Source: Nitrosomonas aestuarii
GTDB lineage: Bacteria; Pseudomonadota; Gammaproteobacteria; Burkholderiales; Nitrosomonadaceae
DNA length: 60,566 nt
Assembly (NCBI RefSeq): GCF_003046585.1
Contig: NZ_QAAE01000019.1
Span: forward strand, 1 to 60,566
Reading direction: 5' to 3'
Shown in pieces: positions 21,053 through 31,272 of the stretch (positions are counted from its first letter, which is position 1; each line of letters begins with the position of its first letter). The position numbers and the translations under genes were made by a program. Below the pieces are notes generated by a model that did no database searches, had not been told where the DNA came from, and was given only the letters and a program-made list of their open reading frames with translations.

Positions 21053-24000
21053 CTAACGCAAGTCTTGCTCAAGTAGTCCCGTATTGCCACCAATTGCTGC
21101 AATATTGTTGGTCACCGTCTGTTCGACGGCAAAGCGGCGCAAATAATCTGGTCCACCCGCTTTGGGCCCAGTACCGGACAAGCCCATACCGCCAAAAGGT
21201 TGCACGCCTACTACCGCACCGATCATATTACGATTGATATAAATATTTCCGACTCTAACTTGCTGCTGGATTTTGTTAATAGTGCTCTGAATACGGCTGT
21301 GAATCCCAAGCGTCAATCCATAACCAGTTGCATTGACAGTATCGATTACTGCATCCAGATTACTCGAAGAATAACGGATAACATGAAGTATCGGGCCAAA
21401 CACTTCTTCCTGTAAATATTTCAAATCATTGATTTCAATCAATGTTGGTGAAAAATAATTGCCTATATAACAACCTGTTGCATCAACAAATGGCGGCAGT
21501 TGAAAAATTATATTGCCATGTGTGCGCATATGTTCAACATGTTGTTCAAGTCGTTCTAATGCAGCGCGGTTAATAACCGGGCCTATATCCGTAGCATAGT
21601 CACCAGGATTGCCAATTCGAAGTTGTTGAATTGCTCCAACCACCAGTTCAACAATTTTGTCTGCGGTTTCTTCGGGTAAAAATAACGCCCGCAAAGCAGA
21701 ACAACGCTGACCAGCACTGTTGAATGCAGACAAAATAACATCTTGAACCAATTGTTCTTTGTGTGCCGAAGTATCTGCAATCATAAAATTCTGCCCACCG
21801 GTTTCGGCAACAAACGGTACAATAACTGGATGACCCGCCAACTCCCGGTTTATCCGATGTGCGGTCGCGGTAGAACCTGTAAAAGCAACACCGGCAATTC
21901 GAGAATCCTGCAACAACTGTGCTCCGATTTCCGAACCTTTACCCGGCAGAAATTGTAATACCGATTCGGGAATTCCGGCCTGATGCAAAATGCGGACACA
22001 GGCCATCGCTGTGAGTGTTGTGCTTTCCGCCGGTTTAGCGATAACAGTATTGCCAGCTGCCAGTGCAGCGGCAACCTGCCCTACAAAAATAGCAATTGGA
22101 AAATTCCAGGGACTGATACACACAAAAATACCACGTCCAAAATATCTCAGGTTATTTTCTTCACCAGTAGGCCCTGGTAAATTAATTGGATATCGAAACA
22201 ATTCGAGCGCAGAAACAGCATAATAACGGCAAAAATCAACCGCTTCACGTACTTCTGCCAAAGCATCTTTGATGGTGCGCCCGCCTTCTCGCACACTCAG
22301 TGCTACCAACTCCATGCGTTGCTGCTCCATCAAATCAGCGGCTTTGAATAAACATCCGGCACGCTGCTCCACCGGGTAAAGACGCCAGTCATTAAAAGCA
22401 GATGCTGCCGCATCCAGTGCATCAACTATCGCTTGGGGATTACTATTTACAACTTCCCCAACCACTTCACTGCGATCATACGGTGCGATAATTGCCTGTG
22501 TTCTCCCTGTATAAGCTGTGCCGCTGATTAACGGCACAGCTTGATGTTGTTTATAAGCAAGTTCAGCCAGATTCTGTTGGAACTGTCGCCGCACCCTGGA
22601 ATCTGCCAGGTTGCATCCTTGCGAATTGCGACGATGCTCACCATAAAGCGCTTCAGGCAAAGATAATCCCATTGGCGTACCGTCTTGCCAGGTGGTCACC
22701 GGGTCACAAACAACATCTTCAACAGCAATATCTGGATTCTCTATTTGGTGAATGAATGAAGTATTTGCACCATTTTCAAGCAAACGTCGTACCAGATAAG
22801 GCAACAAATCTTGATAACAACCCACAGGTGCATACACGCGGCAAACCACAGAGTGATTGTACTGTTCCAGAACAGCCTGATAAAGCGCCTTACCCATACC
22901 ATAGAGGCGTTGGAACTCATAATTTGAATGATTGCGCACCATCTGCAAAATAGCAGCAACCGTATGTGCATTATGTGTGGCAAACTGAGGATAAAAACAA
23001 TCCGGCTTGCTGATCAACAACCGGGCACAGACCAGATAGCTGATATCAGTAGCCGATTTGCGCGTAAACACTGGATAACCAGTCAGACCATTTTCCTGCG
23101 CACGCTTGATTTCGCTGTCCCAGTAAGCACCCTTGACAAGCCGTACTGGAATTTTACGTTGTTTATTTTTCGCCAATTTGGCAAGCCACTGTATAACATA
23201 GGTCGCACGCTTCTGATATGCCTGTACTGCCAATCCAAGTCCGGGCCATCCATCCAATTTCTCATGAACAAAAACAGCTTTAAAAATATCCAGCGACATT
23301 TCCAAACGCTCGCTTTCTTCAGCATCAACGGTTAATGAAATATCCCCAGCGCGTGCATATTGTGCTAGTTTAAGCAGTTTAGCCGTCAATTCAGGTACTG
23401 CATGTCGGTGTTGTAGTGGTTCATAGCGTGGATAGAGCGCGGATAGTTTCACGGAAACACTCGGCCTGATATAAAGATCATAATTGTCATTATCATTCCC
23501 AGCTTGGACTTTCGTTGCCAGTTGTCCAATCGCGTGCATATATGCATTAAAAAAACGGTCGGCATCAGCTGCCGTAATGGCTGCTTCTCCCAGCATATCG
23601 AAAGAATAGCGTATGCCTGAACGGGACTCAGTTTCACTAACTGCAGTGGACTTGTTGACAGCGTCTTCAATTGTCTCCGCCATCACAAACTGCTCACTCA
23701 GCAAAAACATTGCCTGCTTGAGAGCTGCACGAATGACCGGTTGTCCCAAACGCACGAGTAAGTTTTCAAACATTGATTGAAAACTTACAGGATGATTCGA
23801 TTGTAACTGACGCTGATGCTGCTTAAGTGACCCGGACAACGCCAGCGCATCCGAAGCCAGATTTACCAGCAATGAATTGCTGTGGCCCAGGTGCTGATGC
23901 CAGTCGGCTGCTATTATTCGGTCTGCCAGAAACCGGTCCTGAGTAGCATGATCCGGAATGCGCAATAACGCTTCGGCAATGTTCATGAGCACAATACCTT

Positions 24001-24238
24001 CATCACTATTTAGCTGGTATTCGTGCAAAAACGCTTGTATTACTGATTGTTTAACAGAATGCCGGGACTGGTTTCTCTTTGCACGCACTTGCATTAGCAA
24101 ATGGCGCGCATGATCCATCACCCCTGCCGCCTGATAGTGTGTCAACTGCCTCAACAATTCCTTTATCAATATTGCTTCGTCGGCTAAATAGCCATTATTG
24201 ATTGCTTGACCGACAGAATGAGAGAAGTCTAAATGCAT
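21053..24238 (-). CDS. putA: Bifunctional proline dehydrogenase / P5C dehydrogenase
   Basis: PutA of 1061 residues, oxidising proline to glutamate in two steps with FAD and NAD. The proline dehydrogenase barrel is seen in RLVKGAYWDSEIKRAQ, FATHNAHTVAAI and FQRLYGMGKALY. The aldehyde dehydrogenase half has SPWNFPIAIFVGQVAAALA, FTGSTATAHRINR, and catalytic Cys in SAGQRCSALRALFL. There is no N-terminal ribbon-helix-helix domain, so unlike E. coli PutA it should not repress its own gene. It shares strand and direction with the 5-oxoprolinase gene upstream, 166 bases away. Confidence 0.96.
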   Translation of the reverse strand: MHLDFSHSVGQAINNGYLADEAILIKELLRQLTHYQAAGVMDHARHLLMQVRAKRNQSRHSVKQSVIQAFLHEYQLNSDEGIVLMNIAEALLRIPDHATQDRFLADRIIAADWHQHLGHSNSLLVNLASDALALSGSLKQHQRQLQSNHPVSFQSMFENLLVRLGQPVIRAALKQAMFLLSEQFVMAETIEDAVNKSTAVSETESRSGIRYSFDMLGEAAITAADADRFFNAYMHAIGQLATKVQAGNDNDNYDLYIRPSVSVKLSALYPRYEPLQHRHAVPELTAKLLKLAQYARAGDISLTVDAEESERLEMSLDIFKAVFVHEKLDGWPGLGLAVQAYQKRATYVIQWLAKLAKNKQRKIPVRLVKGAYWDSEIKRAQENGLTGYPVFTRKSATDISYLVCARLLISKPDCFYPQFATHNAHTVAAILQMVRNHSNYEFQRLYGMGKALYQAVLEQYNHSVVCRVYAPVGCYQDLLPYLVRRLLENGANTSFIHQIENPDIAVEDVVCDPVTTWQDGTPMGLSLPEALYGEHRRNSQGCNLADSRVRRQFQQNLAELAYKQHQAVPLISGTAYTGRTQAIIAPYDRSEVVGEVVNSNPQAIVDALDAAASAFNDWRLYPVEQRAGCLFKAADLMEQQRMELVALSVREGGRTIKDALAEVREAVDFCRYYAVSALELFRYPINLPGPTGEENNLRYFGRGIFVCISPWNFPIAIFVGQVAAALAAGNTVIAKPAESTTLTAMACVRILHQAGIPESVLQFLPGKGSEIGAQLLQDSRIAGVAFTGSTATAHRINRELAGHPVIVPFVAETGGQNFMIADTSAHKEQLVQDVILSAFNSAGQRCSALRALFLPEETADKIVELVVGAIQQLRIGNPGDYATDIGPVINRAALERLEQHVEHMRTHGNIIFQLPPFVDATGCYIGNYFSPTLIEINDLKYLQEEVFGPILHVIRYSSSNLDAVIDTVNATGYGLTLGIHSRIQSTINKIQQQVRVGNIYINRNMIGAVVGVQPFGGMGLSGTGPKAGGPDYLRRFAVEQTVTNNIAAIGGNTGLLEQDLR

Positions 24239-24404
24239 ATAAACATCAGAGTGTTGTTTAAGAGTTTTTTACTAAATCAATGATCCTTACGCTGATGTTC
24301 TTATCCATATCTTCAAAAAACTTTTTCAAGCAGATCTTCAGCGCTTTAAAATTGCTTAAATCATTTTATACCCACAACCGGCATATACAAACGTTGTCAC
24401 CGGA

Positions 24405-27400
24405 TTATTTTTTGTTATGAATTGCTTTGCCATACCCTCCTCCTCCCGGAGTTTCAATTACCATCACATCACCTGGCTCAAGCTGCACACCTGCGCAAGC
24501 ACCCAGTTCTTCAACAACTGCATTTTTCCGCTCAACCCGGTTACAGCCTGTCACTCCATTTTCACCGCCATGCAATCCAAAAGGCGCAATCCTTCGATGA
24601 TTGGATAAAATCGCGGCGTGCATTTTGTCGTTAAATCGTATACGTCGGATGACGCCGTCGCCACCTTTATAATAGCCGTTGCCACCGGACCCTTTACGTA
24701 TCGAAAAGCTTTCAACCAACACAGGATAACGCGATTCGAGTACTTCCGGATCGGTCAGACGTGAATTGGTCATGTGGGTATGTACAGCGCTCTGACCATC
24801 GAAATCCGGTCCCGCGCCTGCACCGCCGCAAAGGGTTTCGTAATACTGATACCGGTCGTTACCGAAGGTCAAATTATTCATCGTACCCTGCGCAGCAGCC
24901 ATTACACCAAGTGCGCCATAAAGCGCATCAGTCACACATTGACTGGTTTCCACGTTACCCGCCACAACAGCCGCAGGAAAAACGGGATTAAGCATGCAAC
25001 CCTTGGGCACGATGATTTCAATGGGTTTCAGGCAGCCAGCGTTGAGTGGGATCTCGTCCTTAACCAGTGTACGAAAAACATACAGTACAGCGGCGTAGCA
25101 CACCGGTAACGGCGCATTAAAGTTGTTGGGTCGTTGTGCAGATGTACCGGTGAAGTCGACAATGACTTTGCGTACATGCTTATCAATACGAATCGCCAAG
25201 CGGATAATGGAACCGTCGTCCATTTCATACGTGAATTCTCCATCAGAAAGCACATTGAGCACGCGACGCACGCTTTCCTCAGCATTATCCTGCACATGCT
25301 GCATATACGCTTCGACGACATTGAGGCCGAAATGATCGGCCATGCTTTTGAGTTGCTGCACACCCTTTTCATTGGCGGCAATCTGTGCGCCGAGATCAGC
25401 GATATTCATTTCGGGATTACGCGCCGGATAGGGTTTGCTGGTCAGTAATCGATGGATTTCAGTTCGCAACAATCGATTGTTGCGAACAATCTGAATATTG
25501 TCTAATAAAATGCCTTCTTCTTCCACCGTAGTACTGTCCGGCGGCATGGAACCGGGTGTCATGCCTCCGAGATCGGCATGATGGCCGCGTGACGCAACAT
25601 AAAAAATAATATCGCTATTCTTTTCGTCGAATACCGGCGTAACAACGGTAATATCTGGCAAATGCGTACCGCCGTTATAGGGCGCATTAATGGCATAGAC
25701 ATCACCTGTTTTCATTCCAGGGTGGCGCTCAATCACAGCCTTGACACTTTCTCCCATGCTACCGAGATGTACCGGCATATGTGGCGCATTAGCCACCAGA
25801 TTACCAAGACGGTCAAATACAGCACAGGAAAAATCGAGTCTTTCCTTAATATTCACTGATAACGCCGTATTCGCAAGTGTTGCACCCATTTGCTCGGCGA
25901 TCGACATAAACAGGTTGTTGAACACTTCCAGCATCACAGGATCGGCGCATGTGCCGATACTTTCACGTTGCGGCCGCGGTGCATGACGGGTCATCACCAG
26001 ACTGCCACTCATTTTTCGTTTCACTTGCCAGCCAGACTCAATTACAATTGTGGCATTTGCGTCACTGATAATCGCCGGACCTCGAATGCCATCACCCTCG
26101 ACTAAGGCTGTCATCGCATATACAGGCGTCTGATGGTTTTGTCCGCCACTGAGCATTATGACGTTTTTCATCGATTGTAACTCCTGACGTTCAACCGTTT
26201 TCAACGGAGAAAAATCTACTGTATTATCATTAATATCATGGGTTAAGCCAACTGCCTCAACCGTAGCTGTAGCAATAACAAGGCTGCATTCTGGCTGAAC
26301 AAAACCAAATTGATGTAGATGCAATGCGACAAAATCTGTACGCAATTGTTCCAGCGGCGCAATCGGCAGCGCCAACGCGGTATCGGCGCCTTGATAGCGC
26401 AAATGAATTTTTTTGATGAAGGTAATATTTTTTTCCGCCACGCCCTGATCAGCAACTTCTTTAAAAGTGTCCTTCGCCAGACCATCAAGTATACAATTAG
26501 CAGCCCGCAGTGATTCAATGTTGAGTAACGTTTCTATGGTGACGGTTCTGATTGTAGAAATATCGGCGAGTCCCATGCCATAAGCTGACAACACGCCCGC
26601 CAATGGGTGGATGAGTATGGATTCCATACCAAGCGCATCAGCCACCAGACAAACATGCTGACCCGCCGCGCCGCCAAAGCCATTGAGTGTGTAACGGGTA
26701 ATGTCGTGACCTTGTTCAACGGATATCTTCTTGATAGCGTTGGCCATATTTTCAACTGCTATATGGAGAAAACCTTCCGCCACTTGCTCAGGCGTATATT
26801 TTTTCCCGCTTGCCACTGTTACATCATTAGCCAGTTGTTTAAACTGCTGCCTTACAACGGCAGCGTCCAGCGGTTCGTTCGCACCCGGTCCAAAAATTCG
26901 TGGAAAAAATTCCGGCTGGATTTTTCCAAGCATCACGTTGCAATCCGTAACCGTCAATGGTCCGCCACGGCGATAACATGCCGGTCCGGGATTGGCACCC
27001 GCACTGCCGGGACCAACACGGAAACGACTGCCGTCAAAATGCAAAATGGAGCCGCCGCCTGCGGCGACAGTATGAATCGCCATCATCGGTGCACGGATAC
27101 GTACACCGGCCACATTACCGTCAAAAACACGCTCAAATCCGCCAGTATTGTGATTATAATGACTGACATCGGTTGATGTTCCTCCCATGTCAAAACCAAT
27201 AATTTTACTGAACCCTGCTTTCACAGCAGTACGCGCCATACCCACCACACCACCCGCTGGACCCGATAAGATACTGTCTTTACCTTGCAGCTTGTCTGCC
27301 TGGATCAGGCCGCCACTGGACTGCATAAATAGCAGCCGCGTATCGCCCAGTGTGACTGCAACCTGTTCGACATAGCGTCGCAGTATAGGCGACAGATACG

Positions 27401-28046
27401 CATCCATCACCGTGGTATCACCGCGCGAAATCAACTTCACTAACGGACTGATCTGATGACTGACGGAAATCTGCGTAAAGCCGATTTGTTCGGCGACACG
27501 CGCCGCCGCCAGTTCATGCGCATAAAATCGATAACCATGCATAAATACAACCGCCACAGCCCGAATACCCTGCTGAAAAACACTGTTCAGTGCATCCATG
27601 AGCGCCGCTTCATCAAGTTCTCGCAATACCTTACCGTCTGCACTCATCCTTTCATTTACCTCGATCACAGTCTCATACAGCATCTGCGGCAACTGTATAT
27701 TAAGTTCAAACAATCGCGGGCGATTCTGATAACCAATACGCAAAGCGTCAGCAAACCCTTTGGTGATCACCAGGGCAACCCGCTCGCCTTTACGCTCCAG
27801 CAAAGCATTAGTCGCAATGGTGGTGCCCATTTTGACATGATCAATCTGTTGTGAAGGTATGGGTGCATTCGAGACTCCGCCTAAAATTCTGCGAATCCCC
27901 TCCAGTGCCGCATCAGAATAATGCTCCAGATTCTCGGAGAGCAGCTTCTGGGTACAATACGTTCCTTGTGGCGAGTGGGCAACAATGTCGGTAAAGGTAC
28001 CGCCCCGGTCTATCCAGAATTGCCATTTTCCCTTTATTTCCTGCAC
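24405..28046 (-). CDS. 5-oxoprolinase (ATP-hydrolysing), hydantoinase A/B fusion
   Basis: A 1213-residue fusion of HyuA-like (residues ~1-690) and HyuB-like (~700-1213) domains, the architecture of ATP-dependent 5-oxoprolinase, which opens 5-oxoproline to glutamate. Visible sequence includes FWIDRGGTFTDIVA at the start, GFDMGGTSTDVSHYN, and TPGGGGYGKAIH at the end. Prokaryotes often have the two as separate genes, so the full fusion is eukaryote-like in layout but common in Proteobacteria. Its product, like that of PutA, is glutamate. A hydantoinase activity is the main alternative. Confidence 0.9.
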   Translation of the reverse strand: MQEIKGKWQFWIDRGGTFTDIVAHSPQGTYCTQKLLSENLEHYSDAALEGIRRILGGVSNAPIPSQQIDHVKMGTTIATNALLERKGERVALVITKGFADALRIGYQNRPRLFELNIQLPQMLYETVIEVNERMSADGKVLRELDEAALMDALNSVFQQGIRAVAVVFMHGYRFYAHELAAARVAEQIGFTQISVSHQISPLVKLISRGDTTVMDAYLSPILRRYVEQVAVTLGDTRLLFMQSSGGLIQADKLQGKDSILSGPAGGVVGMARTAVKAGFSKIIGFDMGGTSTDVSHYNHNTGGFERVFDGNVAGVRIRAPMMAIHTVAAGGGSILHFDGSRFRVGPGSAGANPGPACYRRGGPLTVTDCNVMLGKIQPEFFPRIFGPGANEPLDAAVVRQQFKQLANDVTVASGKKYTPEQVAEGFLHIAVENMANAIKKISVEQGHDITRYTLNGFGGAAGQHVCLVADALGMESILIHPLAGVLSAYGMGLADISTIRTVTIETLLNIESLRAANCILDGLAKDTFKEVADQGVAEKNITFIKKIHLRYQGADTALALPIAPLEQLRTDFVALHLHQFGFVQPECSLVIATATVEAVGLTHDINDNTVDFSPLKTVERQELQSMKNVIMLSGGQNHQTPVYAMTALVEGDGIRGPAIISDANATIVIESGWQVKRKMSGSLVMTRHAPRPQRESIGTCADPVMLEVFNNLFMSIAEQMGATLANTALSVNIKERLDFSCAVFDRLGNLVANAPHMPVHLGSMGESVKAVIERHPGMKTGDVYAINAPYNGGTHLPDITVVTPVFDEKNSDIIFYVASRGHHADLGGMTPGSMPPDSTTVEEEGILLDNIQIVRNNRLLRTEIHRLLTSKPYPARNPEMNIADLGAQIAANEKGVQQLKSMADHFGLNVVEAYMQHVQDNAEESVRRVLNVLSDGEFTYEMDDGSIIRLAIRIDKHVRKVIVDFTGTSAQRPNNFNAPLPVCYAAVLYVFRTLVKDEIPLNAGCLKPIEIIVPKGCMLNPVFPAAVVAGNVETSQCVTDALYGALGVMAAAQGTMNNLTFGNDRYQYYETLCGGAGAGPDFDGQSAVHTHMTNSRLTDPEVLESRYPVLVESFSIRKGSGGNGYYKGGDGVIRRIRFNDKMHAAILSNHRRIAPFGLHGGENGVTGCNRVERKNAVVEELGACAGVQLEPGDVMVIETPGGGGYGKAIHNKK

Positions 28047-28231
28047 TTTTATCTCGTTTCTTTATGAAAAATAATTAGTATTGCTTCCATTATCCCGGAT
28101 TTTCAATTATGCGTAATCGATTACTCCAATTGAATACGCCACACATCTGTTTGCATACTTGACACACTCGTAACCTCGTTTTTTTTCAAAAGAAAAAAGT
28201 GTTACAGTATTGATTCTGGTAGGCAGGCACC

Positions 28232-28297
28232 ATGATTCGAGCACTTATTTTAGATAATTTGTTTTCATTATTTTACAAACCTGATATTCATCCGTAA
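28232..28297 (+). CDS. Possible 21-residue leader ORF upstream of the acylase gene
   Basis: A short ORF (MIRALILDNLFSLFYKPDIHP) whose TAA stop shares one base with the acylase ATG, giving TAATG. An AGGCAGG stretch lies just before its start. The acylase start itself has no visible ribosome-binding sequence, so ribosomes finishing this ORF could restart there. Coding support is only positional, and chance cannot be excluded. Confidence 0.35.
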   Translation: MIRALILDNLFSLFYKPDIHP

Positions 28298-30690
28298 TGA
28301 CACGATTTTTCAGATTTTTTCGCAATGCCTTCATTGTATTGACATGTTGTGGTCTGTTGTTAATCATACTTGCAGGGACACTGTTACGCGGCAGTCTACC
28401 GCAGTATGAGGGGAAAGCGCATTTATCCAGCCTGAGCGCACCAGCCACCGTTGAACGCGATACACTTGGCAGTGTGACGATCCGTGGGCAAAATCGGCAG
28501 GACCTCGCCAGTACACTCGGGTTTGTGCATGCACAGGAACGTTTTTTTGAAATGGATTTGATGCGCCGACAGGCCGCCGGCGAGCTTGCAGAAATATTTG
28601 GCGACAGCGCGGTGCCGCTTGACCTGGAAGCGCGCAAATACCGCATGCGTTCACGTGCCCAGCAAATACTGCGGCAATTACCGGATGATCAGCAACATTT
28701 GTTGACCGCGTACCGTTCCGGCGTGAATGCAGGACTTGATGCACTGTCGATGCGTCCTTACCCTTATCTGCTCACACGCACTACACCTGTCAAATGGCGC
28801 GAGGAAGACAGCCTGCTGGTTATTTTTTCCATGTTCGTCACACTGAACGAATTTAACAGCAGGCGCGAACTGGGTTTATCTTTCATGCAAGCCGAATTGC
28901 CCGATGCGCTATATCAATTTCTGACCGCCAGCGGTGGTTCATTGGACGCGCCGTTGATTGGAGAAGCACTTGAATGGCCACCCATGCCTACACCCGATGA
29001 TCTCGATCTTAGAAAAAAGAACACACCGTTACCGGTACGCACGTTCATTTATGATGAATCCCTCCCGGGCAGCAACAATTTCGCAGTCTCAGGCACGTTG
29101 ACTGACGGCGCCGCGCTCGTCGCCAATGATATGCATCTAACACTGCGCGTACCCAATCTATGGTTTCGCACACGATTGATCGAAACCGAAGACAATGACA
29201 AAGACAAAAACCATGCTGCAACCCGTATCGATGTCAGCGGCGTCAGTCTGCCCGGTGTGCCATTGAATGTGCTCGGATCCAATCGCCATATCGCCTGGAG
29301 TTTTACCAACAGTTACGGCGATTTTATCGACTGGGTACGCGTCAAACTTGACCCGAAGGACACATCGGTTTATCTCGGTTCGTCGGGTTGGCATACTGTT
29401 CAGACTTTCGATGAAATCATCACCGTACGCGGGGCAGCTGCAAGAAAAATTACAGTACGTGAAACCGAGTGGGGACCGATTATCACACAGGATTATGATG
29501 GCGTTCCACTGGCAATGGCGTGGACGGCGTTTCAGCCCGGAGGCCTTAATCTGAACCTGGTCGAACTCGAGCAGGCGCAAACGGCTGAAGAAGCAGCCGC
29601 CATCGCGAAACAAACCGGCATTCCCGCACAAAATTTTATTGTTGGCGACAAAAACGGCCATATCCACTGGACCATTGCCGGCCGTATTCCCGTACGTTCT
29701 GGCGACTTTGACTCCAAACTTCCCTCGGACTGGACAGCCCCCGATACCGGATGGCAGGGCTGGCTGGAACCTGTCGATTACCCACATATCCGCAATCCGG
29801 AATCGGGCCGTTTATGGACGGCAAACACACGCACCGTAGACCCCGAAACATTAAAAATACTCGGTGATGGTGGGTACGATCTGGGTGCAAGGTCAAGGCA
29901 GATTCGTGACAATTTATTTGCTCGCGAACAATTTACCGTAGATGATTTGTATCAAATTCAACTTGATCACCGTGCATTGTTCTTTGTGCGGTGGCATGAT
30001 TTGCTTACATCCAGCCTAGAGCATGCGGAAAGCACGACAACTTTTCATCAGATGGCAAGCGTTTTGAAGAACTGGGACGGCCGTGCAGCAGTTGATTCTG
30101 TTGCGTACAAAATTATACGAAGCTTCCGGCATGAAGTGATCAATACATTATTAAATGCATTTACGGCTGAAATTAAACTTCGCCATCCAGCTTTTGAACT
30201 CCCACGTTTAAGCCAGGTCGAGCATGCCATCTGGCAACTCATCGAAGAACGACCCATGCATTTGTTGCCAGCCAACTATGAAAACTGGGATGCACTGATA
30301 CAGCAATGTATTCAACAGGTAATCGCAAAATTGCAAAAACAATCCGGCGATATCACCACGCGTACGTGGGGAGAAGTCAATGCGGCGAATATCAGGCATC
30401 CTCTCAGCCAACACCTGCCTGCGTGGATTGCAAACCAGCTTAACATGCCGCCGGACCCCCTCCCCGGCGACTTTCACATGCCACGTATTCAAACACCTGA
30501 TTTTGGCGCCTCACAACGATCTGTCGTTGCGCCCGGCAAAGAAGAGGAAGGTTATTTTGATATGCCGGGGGGACAAAGCGGTCATCCGCTCTCACCTTAT
30601 TATGGCAGCGGGCATACTCACTGGATATCGGAAAATCCGACACCCTTTTTACCCGGAAAAGCAGAACAAACGCTCTATCTTATTCCATAA
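28297..30690 (+). CDS. Penicillin acylase family N-terminal-nucleophile hydrolase
   Basis: A 797-residue Ntn hydrolase that should be exported and cut into alpha and beta chains. The N-terminus has a hydrophobic export segment (residues ~8-32). The likely self-cleavage site is before Ser259 in LPGSNNFAVSG, which then becomes the catalytic nucleophile. Other family marks are GFVHAQERFFEMDLMRRQAAGE early in the alpha chain, and ADFGASQR-like and GGQSGHPLSPYY sequence near the end. The family includes penicillin G acylases and N-acyl-homoserine-lactone acylases, so the substrate is an unknown amide. It overlaps the convergent small gene downstream by 16 bases. Confidence 0.88.
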   Translation: MTRFFRFFRNAFIVLTCCGLLLIILAGTLLRGSLPQYEGKAHLSSLSAPATVERDTLGSVTIRGQNRQDLASTLGFVHAQERFFEMDLMRRQAAGELAEIFGDSAVPLDLEARKYRMRSRAQQILRQLPDDQQHLLTAYRSGVNAGLDALSMRPYPYLLTRTTPVKWREEDSLLVIFSMFVTLNEFNSRRELGLSFMQAELPDALYQFLTASGGSLDAPLIGEALEWPPMPTPDDLDLRKKNTPLPVRTFIYDESLPGSNNFAVSGTLTDGAALVANDMHLTLRVPNLWFRTRLIETEDNDKDKNHAATRIDVSGVSLPGVPLNVLGSNRHIAWSFTNSYGDFIDWVRVKLDPKDTSVYLGSSGWHTVQTFDEIITVRGAAARKITVRETEWGPIITQDYDGVPLAMAWTAFQPGGLNLNLVELEQAQTAEEAAAIAKQTGIPAQNFIVGDKNGHIHWTIAGRIPVRSGDFDSKLPSDWTAPDTGWQGWLEPVDYPHIRNPESGRLWTANTRTVDPETLKILGDGGYDLGARSRQIRDNLFAREQFTVDDLYQIQLDHRALFFVRWHDLLTSSLEHAESTTTFHQMASVLKNWDGRAAVDSVAYKIIRSFRHEVINTLLNAFTAEIKLRHPAFELPRLSQVEHAIWQLIEERPMHLLPANYENWDALIQQCIQQVIAKLQKQSGDITTRTWGEVNAANIRHPLSQHLPAWIANQLNMPPDPLPGDFHMPRIQTPDFGASQRSVVAPGKEEEGYFDMPGGQSGHPLSPYYGSGHTHWISENPTPFLPGKAEQTLYLIP

Positions 30691-31004
30691 AATACGCAGT
30701 GCTCCCAAAACTGTGTCTGTGACCAAGGCATGATCCAGTCTGCCGCAACTTTCAGCGCGTTTCTTGCGGTTTCATCGGGAGTCAACACATACTTGCCTTT
30801 GGACACGGCACGCTGCTCCGGTTCCAGAGCTAATAACGGATAAAGATCCGGTTGTGGGCTGTTCTCAACCTCATGTTCGATACGTTCTACCAAATAATCC
30901 CGGTAAAAATGTTCAAATAAATGTCGCGTACTATCACGCAACACATTCATAGCGTAATAGCTGAACGATTGAATTTTCTCATTTTTAACGCCTTCATCCC
31001 TCAT
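30675..31004 (-). CDS. Small hypothetical protein, possible 3' part of a broken gene
   Basis: About 109 residues, starting MRDEGVKNEKIQSF and ending at 30675; the sequence is hydrophilic with no export signal, and I do not recognise a family. The start overlaps the stop of the preceding small ORF (ATGAGGGATGA), either as a coupled start or because a one-base slip has split a single gene of ~200 codons. An in-frame ATG nine bases upstream is an alternative start. It overlaps the acylase 3' end on the other strand by 16 bases. Confidence 0.5.
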   Translation of the reverse strand: MRDEGVKNEKIQSFSYYAMNVLRDSTRHLFEHFYRDYLVERIEHEVENSPQPDLYPLLALEPEQRAVSKGKYVLTPDETARNALKVAADWIMPWSQTQFWEHCVFYGIR

Positions 31005-31272
31005 GGTACACATCCAGCACGCACCCTGAATGCATCGGCCTAATATGCAGATTTTCGGTCATCGCTGCAGACAAATCCGCTCTGATGTGCGTCATTTGTT
31101 TTCTGACTATATACGCAGGCACAAACAATGGCCGATCGTTAATACCGGCACGCCGTAGAATTTCCGGTATTTCATCACTTTCAGGATTGCTCCAGACGAT
31201 GCCCCCTAACGCCAGCTCCGTCTTATCCTTACAGACCTTACAACATTGTGGTGGTTTAATTTTACCGGACAC
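30994..31272 (-). CDS. Small hypothetical protein with a Cys cluster, possible 5' part of a broken gene
   Basis: A 92-residue reading frame from a GTG start, with CCKVCKD near residue 10 that could bind metal. I do not recognise a family. No Shine-Dalgarno sequence is visible before the GTG, and the frame stays open for ~11 codons upstream to a TAA without a better start, which fits a gene remnant. It overlaps the next small ORF by 11 bases. Whether these are two genes or one frameshifted gene cannot be decided here. Confidence 0.45.
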   Translation of the reverse strand: MSGKIKPPQCCKVCKDKTELALGGIVWSNPESDEIPEILRRAGINDRPLFVPAYIVRKQMTHIRADLSAAMTENLHIRPMHSGCVLDVYHEG

